Assembly (NCBI RefSeq): GCF_011044495.1
Contig: NZ_CP049143.1
Span: forward strand, 7,688,001-7,752,000
DNA: 64,000 nt
Origin: Roseimicrobium sp. ORNL1
Lineage (GTDB): Bacteria; Verrucomicrobiota; Verrucomicrobiia; Verrucomicrobiales; Verrucomicrobiaceae
Direction: 5' to 3'
The notes below the pieces were generated by a model. That model saw only the letters and a program-made list of their open reading frames with translations, was not told the DNA's origin and made no database searches. The position numbers were made by a program, and so were the translations under genes. Every line of letters begins with the position of its first letter. The stretch's first letter is position 1. This document shows, piece after piece, positions 37,382-45,666 of this stretch.

Positions 37382-38083
37382 GTGAACTGGATTACGCAAA
37401 GCTACTGGCACCTTCTCGAACCCGCCTGGGCCGGTATCGTGCTGACGCTTGCTTCCATGGTTGCCGGCGGCGTCATCGGCAGCGAGCGGGAGCGCCGTGA
37501 CAAGCCTGCCGGGATGAGGACCCTCATTCTGGTCTCCTTGGGCGCCGCGGTTTTCACCATGAGTTCGTTCGCGTTTGTGACCACTACCGGAGACTCAGGC
37601 CGGGTGGCGGCGCAAATCGTCACCGGCATCGGCTTCCTTGGCGCTGGGGTGATTTTGCACTCTCGCCGCTCCGTGGTAGGCGTGACGACTGCGGCGACCA
37701 TCTGGGTGACGGCGTCGGTTGGGCTCACGGTGGGTGCTGGTTATGCCATCCCGGGGATCGCATTGAGTGTCGTGGTCCGGGCAGTTCTGGATCTGGTGCA
37801 CCGATACGAGCGGAAGTTTCTGGACCACGTGTGCACGTGGCAGGTCCGCATCATCTTCCAGAGCCATCAGGGGAAGACTCAGGCCAAGCTGCAGCGGCTC
37901 CTGAGCGCCTATCACATCCAGTCTTCCTACAGCCAGTGGACGGTGCTTGATGCGCATCGCGGCCAGCTCGAACTGGACGTTCCAATCCCTGAGCGCAAGA
38001 TGCACGAAGTCGCCGGTGAGATCGCCGATCTTGCCGAAGTGGAAGCCATCGAAGATCGAACCACCATCTCCCCTGAAGAGTGA
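37382..38083 (+). CDS. MgtC/SapB family membrane protein
   Basis: 233 residues from the GTG at 37382; a TTG five codons earlier is also possible. Four to five membrane segments fill about 10-140. The family signature GGVIGSERERRDKPAGMRTLILVS spans the first cytoplasmic loop (written here only in part: IGSERERRDKPAGMRT), and GIGFLGAGVIL follows. The C-terminal cytoplasmic domain (about 145-233) is ACT-like. MgtC proteins help survival at low magnesium. It sits between two convergent DUF1592/DUF1552 pairs and has no obvious link to them. Confidence 0.88.
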   Translation: MNWITQSYWHLLEPAWAGIVLTLASMVAGGVIGSERERRDKPAGMRTLILVSLGAAVFTMSSFAFVTTTGDSGRVAAQIVTGIGFLGAGVILHSRRSVVGVTTAATIWVTASVGLTVGAGYAIPGIALSVVVRAVLDLVHRYERKFLDHVCTWQVRIIFQSHQGKTQAKLQRLLSAYHIQSSYSQWTVLDAHRGQLELDVPIPERKMHEVAGEIADLAEVEAIEDRTTISPEE

Positions 38084-38098
38084 TCTACGCTCTTATTT

Positions 38099-39382
38099 TT
38101 ACGCCAGCTCCAATCCCTTCATTGTCGTGGTGCCACTGGAGAAGGAACCCGCTTCGATGCCCATGCGTTGAATGAGCGAAACGTAGAGATTGCTCAGCGG
38201 ATGGTTGTGCTTCCGATCAAAAGCGAGGTGCTGGCCATGCTTGAAGCCGCCGCCCGCGAGAAGCACGGGAAGGTTGTCGTTCGAGTGCGCGTTGGCACTG
38301 CCCATGTTGGTGCCGTACAGCACGGAGGATTGATCCAGCAGGGTGTGTCCCTGTTCGCCGGTCTGGCGTAGGCCGGTGAGGAAGGCGGCGAGATCGTGAA
38401 ACTGCGCGGACTCGATGCGGCGGAGTTCGTCGAGCTTCTCCTCGCGATTGCCGTGGTGCGTGAGTTCATGCGTATTGGACTTCACGCCGGGAATGGTGCG
38501 TGCCGTGATGCCCGCCAGACTGGCGCATACGGTCACGATGCGGGTGCTGTCCGTCTCCAGCGCGAGACGCACCAGATCAAACATGACACGATTGCACTTC
38601 GGCAGATCGTTGCGGTCGCCGATCTCCTCGGGCTTCGGCGTTTTCACCACCGGCTTGGGTTGATTCACCCAACCTTCCGCGGCAGCGAGACGGTGTTCCA
38701 GTTCGCGCACGCTGGTGAAGTATTGGTCCAGTCGCTCACGATCTGCCGCGCCCACTTCGCGCTCCAGTCTCTTTGATTTCTCGCGCAGACTATCGAGCAG
38801 ACTGCGGTCATCCTTGAGCCGTTGCACGGCCAGGGCTTTCCCTTCGGCTGTGTCTTCGATGAAGAGCTGCTGGTAGAGCTTCAGTGGGCTGCTCTGCGGT
38901 GGAATCATCGAGCCGCTGCGCGTCCAGGAAAGGCTGAGGTTGTCCGAGCCAATCATGAGGGCCAGCGAGGGGAAACGCGTTTCGCTGCCCATCTTCTCCG
39001 CCATGAACTGGTCGAGAGAGACGCTGTTGCGGAAAGAGCCGCGACTTGCCCCGGGTGCGCCTGTGAGGAACGACTTCTCCGCGGCATGCCCACCATCCAC
39101 TCCCGGCAGTGACACACCGGAGAAGACCGTGAGGTCATTGCGATGCTCCTTCAGGATCTCCAGATAAGGCGTGCTCTCGTAGTCGCGACCCGCCGTGGTG
39201 GGAAAGAACTGATCCGGCAGGATGCCCATGTTCGTCATCATGCCGATGAAGCGGCGCGGCGGCGCGGGCGTGGCCGCACCGAGGCGTGGCATCATCGCCT
39301 CCAGGAAGGGCAGAGCCAGCGCAGCGCCGGTGCTGCGCAGGAAGGTGCGGCGCGAGAGCGGGGAACGGAGGGCGATGTTCAT
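38099..39382 (-). CDS. DUF1552 Tat-exported protein (second copy)
   Basis: 427 residues with a Tat-like N-terminus (SRRTFLRSTGAALALPFLE). Family blocks match the copy at 35970-37265: RRFIGMMTNMGI, ALETDSTRIVTV and THELTHHGNREEKLDELRR. It lies 16 bp downstream of the second DUF1592 gene on the same strand. It is a paralogue, not a recent duplicate, since the sequences are strongly diverged. Confidence 0.88.
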   Translation of the reverse strand: MNIALRSPLSRRTFLRSTGAALALPFLEAMMPRLGAATPAPPRRFIGMMTNMGILPDQFFPTTAGRDYESTPYLEILKEHRNDLTVFSGVSLPGVDGGHAAEKSFLTGAPGASRGSFRNSVSLDQFMAEKMGSETRFPSLALMIGSDNLSLSWTRSGSMIPPQSSPLKLYQQLFIEDTAEGKALAVQRLKDDRSLLDSLREKSKRLEREVGAADRERLDQYFTSVRELEHRLAAAEGWVNQPKPVVKTPKPEEIGDRNDLPKCNRVMFDLVRLALETDSTRIVTVCASLAGITARTIPGVKSNTHELTHHGNREEKLDELRRIESAQFHDLAAFLTGLRQTGEQGHTLLDQSSVLYGTNMGSANAHSNDNLPVLLAGGGFKHGQHLAFDRKHNHPLSNLYVSLIQRMGIEAGSFSSGTTTMKGLELA

Positions 39383-39398
39383 GGGTTCTGGAAGAGGA

Positions 39399-42038
39399 TT
39401 ATTTCATGCCGAAGAGTTCGCTCTGGATGACCTCCAGCAGCAGGCTCTGCACGCCGTAGTGGGAGCTCTTGGTTTTGGCGACGATGGCATCCACGCGATC
39501 ACGATCCGCGAAGCTGATGTCCGCGCCGGTGGCATACGTGATGAGGTGGCTGGCGAACGCGTGTGCGAGGCGTTCCGGCTGCGAGGCGAGAATGGAACGC
39601 AGTTCATTCACGTCCTTGAAAGGTCGCCCATCCGGCATTTCACCGGAGCAGACCACGGGGGCAGCGGCGTGGTATTCGATGCCCCGCCCATGCATTACCG
39701 GGCGTGTCTTCGCGTCGCCCGTGAAGCCTGCAGCGCGGTATTGCTCACGCCAGCCGCCCATCACATCGAAGCTCTCCAGCGCGAAGCCATAGCCATCCAT
39801 CTTCTGGTGGCAGGCGGCGCAAGTGGCGTTGCGCTTGTGCTTGTCGAGCTGTTCACGAATCGTCGTGGTGCCACGCGTGTCGGGTTCCACGGTGCCCGCG
39901 TCCGCAGGTGGAGGCGAAGGGACGATGCCCAGCATCTTCTCCATGACGAAGGCGCCGCGTTTCACGGGTGAAGTCGTGGTGCCGTTAGCCGTGGTCTTCA
40001 TCACCGAGGCCATGGTGAGGAATCCACCGCGCGGGCTGCCCTTGGGCAATGCGACACGTTGGATGTCCCAGCCACGCACGCCGTCGATGCCGTACACATG
40101 CGCGAGGGGCTCGTTGAGATATGCGAAGTCGGATTGGACGAGGGTGTTGATGCCAAGGTTGTTCTTCAGCAGGTCGGTGAAATAAGCGCGCGCCTCCATC
40201 AGCATTGCATCCTGCAGCCAGGGCATGAACTCCGGATACATCTTGCGGTCTGGCTGCGTGGCTCCGATTTCGCGCAGCATCAGCCATTGTCCCAGGAAAT
40301 CCTCCACGAAGCGCTGCGAGCGTTTGTCCGCCAGCATGCGCTTCGCTTGCGCGAGTAGCACATCGGGCTGCGAGAGTTTTTTCTGATCCGCCAGAGTGGA
40401 GAGTTCCTCATCAGGAAGGGTGTTCCAGAGGAAATAGGAGAGGCGCGATGCGAGGGCGTAGTCATCGAGCTTGCCTGCTGGCTCGCGTATGAAGAGGAAC
40501 TCCGGCGAGGTGAGCGCTTCGCGGTACGCCGTGCGCATGGCATCCTCGAAAGCAGCGCCCGCATCGAGTCGTGTTTTCACCTTGGCGGTGTACTCGGCGA
40601 CTTCGGCATCCATCACCGGTCGACGGAAGGCCTTGCGTAGGAAGGCGCGGAGGAGGCGTTCCGCATCAGCCGTGGGATTCTTGGACTCCACATAGACGAT
40701 GGGTCGATTCTGCCCGCGCTCGCCGTAGATATCCGCTGGCTCGGAGCGGGGATTGCCGCGAGGCCAGACCTGCTGCGTGGGTTTGGGAATGCCGAGCTCT
40801 TGCGTCCAGACCTTCACCGGCAGATCGCCGAACAATGCGCGGTGACTCGCCGGCGGCCATTGGTCGTTCAGCGGTCCTTCGATCTCGATCCACTCCACGG
40901 CGATGCCGGGAACATTCCACATGGGACCGATGACATCCTTGTTCGGACCATGGGCATAGTCGCGCACATTTTCCAATGAGGCGCCAATGATGCGGATGAA
41001 GTCATCATGCGGATGGTTCATGCCGCCGCCTCGCTCCAGCCACGCTGTGACTTCGCGTGTCGCGGCTTTATTCGGAGGCAGGTCCACGGTGCCGTGGTGC
41101 TCGCCTTTCTGGTACACGCCCCAGCCCAGGGCACCGTGGCGTTCCGTGGGCACCACCTGCTTGCCATCCCAGCCGAAGCTGTAGCCGGAGACGCGCAGAT
41201 TGTACCAGCCGGTCACGTAGGGCTGGATCTTTGTCATGGGGGTGCGGTAGTCCGCGTCTTCATGGCGGAAGAGGCCCACGGCGGTGGCCTTCGGTTCCTC
41301 ATCCGTGATGTGATAGGGTGTATCCGCAACGAAAGTCTCATCCCGCTTCATGCCCACGAGACCGATGGCCGTCTTGTTCTGCACAGCCTGGGAAATGGAG
41401 CTTTCGCATTGCGTGCCCTTGTGGTGCACGGGATCCCAGGGCCGGTAGTGGTACTTGAGTGTTGGTGGGGCCTCCGGCGTGGGGCACAGCGCCGCATTGA
41501 GCGCCTTGTCCACCGCGGCGAGGTAGGACTCCATGTGCACAAAGGAGATATCCAGCGCGCCGGAGAGCCGGTCGAAGCCGTGGGACTTGCCATCCTCGGG
41601 CAACGAGTCCTTCAGCTTCAGCGCCGGCATGGAAAGCAGGTCGCGGATTGAGTTCTCAAACTCCACCCGATTCAGCCGGCGCAAGCGGGAGCGACCGTCG
41701 CGTAGCTCGCGGGCGGCATCGGCCTTGCGCAGTTCAGCGGCAAGGGATTTCAGCGCGGGGGCAGCCTCACTTGCGGCTGGCCGCGGTTTCTTGGCGGGCG
41801 GCATTTCACCCGATTGCACGCGGTCGTGCACCTTCACCCACGCGGAAAGCGCCTTGGTGTCATTGAGCTCAAACGAGAGGGCGGTGAGATCGAGTTCGCC
41901 CTTTTTGGTCTCGGCATCATGGCATTCCACACAATGCTGGTCGAGGAACGCCTTCACCGTCGGGTCAGGGACAGCCGCTGAGTAGGCCGCCTGAAGAGGG
42001 AGGAGGGAGATGAGGGGGGCAAAAACAGCGAGACGCAT
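39399..42038 (-). CDS. DUF1592-family c-type cytochrome (second copy)
   Basis: 879 residues from the ATG at 42038, which gives a signal peptide (MRLAVFAPLISLLPLQAAYS); the frame extends 17 codons upstream without signal character. Heme motif HCVECH occurs near residue 35, with a second, CAACH, near 755. DUF1587 (RLRRLNRVEFENSIRDLL), DUF1592 (ASRLSYFLWNTLPDEEL), DUF1588 (after CAACHQKMDGYGFALESFD) and DUF1585 (THLI-type end) lie in the usual order. A central insertion of about 180 residues is absent from the copy at 33235. It probably forms an operon with the DUF1552 gene. Confidence 0.88.
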   Translation of the reverse strand: MRLAVFAPLISLLPLQAAYSAAVPDPTVKAFLDQHCVECHDAETKKGELDLTALSFELNDTKALSAWVKVHDRVQSGEMPPAKKPRPAASEAAPALKSLAAELRKADAARELRDGRSRLRRLNRVEFENSIRDLLSMPALKLKDSLPEDGKSHGFDRLSGALDISFVHMESYLAAVDKALNAALCPTPEAPPTLKYHYRPWDPVHHKGTQCESSISQAVQNKTAIGLVGMKRDETFVADTPYHITDEEPKATAVGLFRHEDADYRTPMTKIQPYVTGWYNLRVSGYSFGWDGKQVVPTERHGALGWGVYQKGEHHGTVDLPPNKAATREVTAWLERGGGMNHPHDDFIRIIGASLENVRDYAHGPNKDVIGPMWNVPGIAVEWIEIEGPLNDQWPPASHRALFGDLPVKVWTQELGIPKPTQQVWPRGNPRSEPADIYGERGQNRPIVYVESKNPTADAERLLRAFLRKAFRRPVMDAEVAEYTAKVKTRLDAGAAFEDAMRTAYREALTSPEFLFIREPAGKLDDYALASRLSYFLWNTLPDEELSTLADQKKLSQPDVLLAQAKRMLADKRSQRFVEDFLGQWLMLREIGATQPDRKMYPEFMPWLQDAMLMEARAYFTDLLKNNLGINTLVQSDFAYLNEPLAHVYGIDGVRGWDIQRVALPKGSPRGGFLTMASVMKTTANGTTTSPVKRGAFVMEKMLGIVPSPPPADAGTVEPDTRGTTTIREQLDKHKRNATCAACHQKMDGYGFALESFDVMGGWREQYRAAGFTGDAKTRPVMHGRGIEYHAAAPVVCSGEMPDGRPFKDVNELRSILASQPERLAHAFASHLITYATGADISFADRDRVDAIVAKTKSSHYGVQSLLLEVIQSELFGMK

Positions 42039-42047
42039 TCGGGCTGG

Positions 42048-42053
42048 ATAATA
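42048..42053 (-). promoter_or_regulatory. -10-like TATTAT close to the DUF1592 start
   Basis: On the minus strand TATTAT ends 9 bases before the ATG at 42038, so a transcript from it would have almost no leader. No good -35 was found at 16-18 bp. Confidence 0.25.
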
Positions 42054-42101
42054 CGGACGTCCCCGGCGTTCCTTAGCCCAGCCCTGCAAACTCTGCGGTG
42101 C

Positions 42102-42791
42102 TCACTGCCCGCCCGACGCACTGCGTCGGCGGTCCAGCATGGTTTTCAACGTGGTGAGGTAGCTCCGGGTCTGTTCGCTTTTCCCCGTTACGCCCATGTT
42201 GTTTTCATGAATGCGCCGCTGGTAGAGCACTTCGCCAAGCACGGTGTGACGCAATCCGGCCTCCATCGCTCGCGCATACCAGTCCACGAAATCGTGACCA
42301 TTGCCGAACTTCCCCACGCGGCGCACGGCATCCGTGCGGAAGAGTCCGCCTGACTTCGCAACTCCCGGCAGCACGTCGATGACCCGCTCTCCCTCCGCAG
42401 TCGAAACAAAGCGCTCGGCCTGGCAGAAGACCATGTCGAGGGACGGATCTGCGGTGAGCGCCGCGAGTTGCGCAGAGGTCTTGTGCGGCAGCCAGCGGTC
42501 GTCGTGATCCAGGAAGGCGACCAGCTCGGTCTGCACTTCCTCGAGTCCATGATTGAGCGTGTCTGCCAGACCACCGTGAGCCTTGCGCACTACATGGACA
42601 TCGGGGAATCGGGCTTCCACAAAGTCCGCGCTGCCATCCGAAGGGCCGTCCTCCACCGCGATGATGCGACTCACTGGTACCGTCTGCGCCTGAATACTCT
42701 GGATCGCCTCCGCTACCAGCGGCACCGCCTTGTACATCGGAATGATGACGCTGATGCCCGAGGATGAAGTGATGAGGACGCGTTCGATCAT
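42102..42791 (-). CDS. Family 2 glycosyltransferase
   Basis: 229 residues from the ATG at 42791; the frame opens upstream inside the preceding gene, but only this start gives the canonical GT-A opening. GT-A fold markers are ISVIIPMYK (residues 13-21), the nucleotide-binding EDGPSDGS and the DxD-type metal motif FLDHDDRW. No membrane span was seen. It transfers a sugar from a nucleotide-sugar to an unknown acceptor. It is the last of four co-directional genes (PqqD-like, HPr-kinase-like, GT4, GT2) with gaps of 13 bp or less. Confidence 0.88.
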   Translation of the reverse strand: MIERVLITSSSGISVIIPMYKAVPLVAEAIQSIQAQTVPVSRIIAVEDGPSDGSADFVEARFPDVHVVRKAHGGLADTLNHGLEEVQTELVAFLDHDDRWLPHKTSAQLAALTADPSLDMVFCQAERFVSTAEGERVIDVLPGVAKSGGLFRTDAVRRVGKFGNGHDFVDWYARAMEAGLRHTVLGEVLYQRRIHENNMGVTGKSEQTRSYLTTLKTMLDRRRSASGGQ

Positions 42792-42804
42792 GGAGGTGAT
42801 GCAA

Positions 42805-43944
42805 TCACAGAACTGAGGTGTGGATAGGTGGCGTTGCCCCGCTTGCTTCACGGTACCACTGCAGATGCTTTTCCAGATACGAGCGATAACCAAACCGGGC
42901 CTCGGCAAGCTGGCTGGCTTGCTCACCCATGGCACGCAGTTTCACTGGGTCATCCAATAGTGATGCGATGGCGCTTGCCAGCTCCTCCGGATTCTCCGGT
43001 TCCACCAGCAGACCGGACACACCCTCTTCCACCACTTCAGGCACGCCGCCCACACGAGAAGCCACTACTGCGCGTTGCATGACTGCTGCTTCGAGACATA
43101 CGATGCCAAATGGCTCCTGCCAGCGGGAGGGCAGCAACACCAGCGTCGATTGATTCACCATGGCAGGCACCTCGTCATTTGGCACGCCACCGTGGAAGTG
43201 CACACGCCCGCTCAAGCCAAGCTTGCGACACAGTGTTTCCAGATTCGAGCGCTCCGTGCCTTCTCCCACCACCATCATCCGCACGTGCGACCAATGCTCT
43301 GGCAACAGTGCCAGTGCATGCAGTGCCACGTCGAATCCCTTTTCAGGTGCCAGCCTTCCCAGACACAGAAGTACCGGCGGATCCCAGGGAAGTTCGCAAG
43401 GCGGTATGGTCGGAGAGTGAACGCTGTTGGGCAACAGATGCATCTTCCCCGCGGTCTCCGGCACCGCGGAGGGAATGCCCTCCAGCAGCACACGATTTGC
43501 GGCAATGATGAGTGCTGACTCCCGCAGCAGTCGCAGCGTGGAGGCACCGCCTTGCAGCACGGTATCCAGTGGCGTTTGCAGGGTGGTCACCACTGGCAGT
43601 GCAGGAGCGCGGTTGGTCATCTGCAGCAGCATCACCAGAGGACCTGCGAGAAAGAAGTGATGCAGGTCTGGCGCAAAGTCCTCGCGGATCTTTTTCACCT
43701 GCTGGCAGAGGTGATGAAGCCGACGCGGATCGCGGCTCTGCAAGGTCTGCACGAAGTCGATGCGATGAATCTCCGCGCCATGATGCATCTCCTTGTCCGG
43801 CAGGTCCAGCGCATGCCGGTTGGTGAGAATGGCGCAGGCGTGCCCCTCGCGCACCAGTGCTTGAGCGAGCTGGCTCACGAGGATCTCCACCCCACCCACG
43901 TGAGGGAGAAAGATTTCGCACCAGAACAGAATCCTCATGCCCAT
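42805..43944 (-). CDS. Family 4 (GT-B) glycosyltransferase
   Basis: 379 residues. The N-terminal half opens with the GT4 pattern MRILFWCEIFLPHVGGVE, where the GG loop contacts the acceptor. The C-terminal half has LGRLAPEKGFDVAL (sugar-nucleotide domain) and the E-x7-E motif in EPFGIVCLEAAVM. The product is probably a cytoplasmic retaining glycosyltransferase for a polysaccharide or glycoconjugate. It starts 12 bp after the HPr-kinase-like gene ends. Confidence 0.92.
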   Translation of the reverse strand: MGMRILFWCEIFLPHVGGVEILVSQLAQALVREGHACAILTNRHALDLPDKEMHHGAEIHRIDFVQTLQSRDPRRLHHLCQQVKKIREDFAPDLHHFFLAGPLVMLLQMTNRAPALPVVTTLQTPLDTVLQGGASTLRLLRESALIIAANRVLLEGIPSAVPETAGKMHLLPNSVHSPTIPPCELPWDPPVLLCLGRLAPEKGFDVALHALALLPEHWSHVRMMVVGEGTERSNLETLCRKLGLSGRVHFHGGVPNDEVPAMVNQSTLVLLPSRWQEPFGIVCLEAAVMQRAVVASRVGGVPEVVEEGVSGLLVEPENPEELASAIASLLDDPVKLRAMGEQASQLAEARFGYRSYLEKHLQWYREASGATPPIHTSVL

Positions 43945-43956
43945 ATCCGTGAAGGC

Positions 43957-45048
43957 TCAGACTTCGTTGGCGCGATTGAGGATGTTCCTCACGGCAGGCG
44001 CTATCTCTTCCGTGCGTGTGCCCAGCAGCAGACGGAAGCAGGGCAGGCCACGCAGCACCGCGGCCATGTCGCGGAACGCGGAGCCATCATCCGGCGAGAA
44101 TTGGAACATGGTGCTGGAGGTCAATGCTCGCAGGGCCATGGCGGGTGGAAGTGGTTCGAAGGTGGTATGCTCCGTGCCTGTCACCTGGGGCACAATCACC
44201 GCCCGCAGCGGCAGGCTGGGCTTCACCTGTGAGGGGAAGTGCTCGTGCATGAAGATCAGAGGCTTGTCGAACGCATCCGGCACAGGGTCCACTGATCTCG
44301 CGGCGAGTTCGGGGAAACGCAGGAAGTGATCGCGATGCAGTTTCCCGCTGCTGTTCAGGCAGTGCACCTGCGGCTCCTCTCCAGCCTGCACGAGGCAGAA
44401 GTCATCACTCAGGAAATGCATGCCTGCGAGGACGCAGAGCAGGGACGTGGTCGACTTGCCGGAGCCGCCCTTGCCCGCGATCAGTGCGGCCCCTGCATCC
44501 GTCCCGACAGCGCCAGCATGCACGAGCCGCAGGCCTTGGGCTTTCGACCACCAGTGCATCAGCGTCAGGAATGGTGCCGCGCGGAAGAAGGTGGGTAGTT
44601 GTCTGGCGTCCTTTGTCCAGAAGACCGCCTTGCGCTCCGCCACGGAGTACATGAAGAACATCACGCCCTCTTCATAGGCGTGCACGCGAAAGGCTTCTCC
44701 ACCAGGTGGCAGCACGAGACGCACGGTACCGGAGAGTTCTGACCACGCCCACGGCAGCTCCGGAGCGCTCACGCCGCTTTCCGTTTCGTCCCACGCGAGG
44801 ATCTCCAATGCGGGTGCTGCATCGTCATTCTCACCAGAAATCATGTGAGCCCACGCGGGAGCGAGCGCTGAGGCAAGCTGTTTGCCTGCGATGCTCAGGC
44901 GCACGTGATGCCCCGCCAGCGTGTAGGACTGGGCAACGACGCCCGTGCGCTCGCTCGCGTGAGCAGATGCGCTGCACAACCGCTGGAAGCAGTCTTCCAG
45001 AAGGCGGTGAACCCGCACGTGGTCTTCGGCAGGAGCTGCCGGCATCAT
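43957..45048 (-). CDS. HPr-kinase-like P-loop protein
   Basis: 363 residues from the ATG at 45048, which overlaps the stop of the PqqD-like gene (ATGATG). The frame is open for 109 more codons upstream, but that is the PqqD gene read in another frame. The C-terminal half has a Walker A motif GKGGSGKST (192-200) in the setting of HprK kinases (VHAGAVGTDAGAALIAGKG) and an acidic FLSDDFCLV strand (212-220). The N-terminal half is not recognised. Related kinases accompany PqqD-like proteins in lasso-peptide and polysaccharide loci, and some phosphorylate a peptide substrate. Confidence 0.8.
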   Translation of the reverse strand: MMPAAPAEDHVRVHRLLEDCFQRLCSASAHASERTGVVAQSYTLAGHHVRLSIAGKQLASALAPAWAHMISGENDDAAPALEILAWDETESGVSAPELPWAWSELSGTVRLVLPPGGEAFRVHAYEEGVMFFMYSVAERKAVFWTKDARQLPTFFRAAPFLTLMHWWSKAQGLRLVHAGAVGTDAGAALIAGKGGSGKSTTSLLCVLAGMHFLSDDFCLVQAGEEPQVHCLNSSGKLHRDHFLRFPELAARSVDPVPDAFDKPLIFMHEHFPSQVKPSLPLRAVIVPQVTGTEHTTFEPLPPAMALRALTSSTMFQFSPDDGSAFRDMAAVLRGLPCFRLLLGTRTEEIAPAVRNILNRANEV

Positions 45049-45491
45049 GCGCGCTCTTCGGTGACGGCGCGCAGCGGCCAGCCGACCTGCACATCCACAT
45101 CGTGAATCGGATCGATCAGCAGCAGGTCCTGCATGTCCAGATGGCTCTCGAAGATCGGCGCCGTGTAGGCAGCACTGATGGCAGGTAGAGTGAGATCCGA
45201 AGTGGAGGTCTCTCCTGCATTCGTGTTTGTGTTTTCCACCAAGAGGCCGCCGTCTACGAGTTGTGCCACGAAGGTGCGCACATCGGCTTCCAGAGTCGGC
45301 GACGCATCCGCATAGGAGTGGTGCATCGCCTGCACGACCTGCACTTCGCTGCGTCCTTCTACCAGCAGCTTCCACATCTCCACACCCGTGCCGCGGATGC
45401 TGTGGTAGTGGCCATTGCTCAAGTTGATGGCCAAAACTTCCTCATCGAAAATTTCGGCGCTCGCATCGGGTTCATTCAATCGATAAATCAC
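45045..45491 (-). CDS. PqqD-like (RRE) protein with conserved-looking tail
   Basis: 148 residues from a GTG. Residues 1-87 form a PqqD-type winged-helix carrier, with LAINLSNGHYHSIRGTGVEMWKLL in the core (shorter key part: NGHYHSIRGTG) and a helical VRTFVAQLVDGGLLV end. PqqD/RRE domains bind leader peptides for modifying enzymes. A linker leads to a 40-residue tail (about 108-148) with DMQDLLLIDPIHDV and GWP, which is more than a carrier needs. It is the first gene of the four-gene minus-strand run, and its stop overlaps the kinase start. Confidence 0.8.
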   Translation of the reverse strand: MIYRLNEPDASAEIFDEEVLAINLSNGHYHSIRGTGVEMWKLLVEGRSEVQVVQAMHHSYADASPTLEADVRTFVAQLVDGGLLVENTNTNAGETSTSDLTLPAISAAYTAPIFESHLDMQDLLLIDPIHDVDVQVGWPLRAVTEERA

Positions 45492-45523
45492 GGGAGTCTT
45501 TTTTGGGAGTTCGTTTGGGGAGT

Positions 45524-45561
45524 TTGACCCCTTGCATTCACCGGACCAGAATTCTATAGAA
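45524..45561. promoter_or_regulatory. Candidate promoter/operator between PqqD-like and nucleotidyltransferase genes
   Basis: Plus strand: TTGACC (45524-45529), a 17-bp spacer and CAGAAT (45547-45552) point towards the gene at 45667. A second choice is TTGCAT (45532-45537), 17 bp, TATAGA. A perfect 10-bp palindrome, TTCTATAGAA (45552-45561), lies in this zone and could serve both directions. The rest of the 175-bp gap shows nothing named. Confidence 0.35.
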
Positions 45562-45666
45562 ACTCACTGCGAGCTGCAAAAATCCCCCCGCAGCCGTGGT
45601 CAGGCAACACCTGCGGTGCAGTGAAGTGGACTCGCTTCGCTGCAAACGCGGGTAACGCCAGACGCC

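Noticed and set aside
45049-45375. N-terminal extension of the HPr-kinase-like protein
   Set aside because: The extra 109 codons are the PqqD-like gene read in another frame; the ATG at 45048 overlaps the PqqD stop as expected for coupling.
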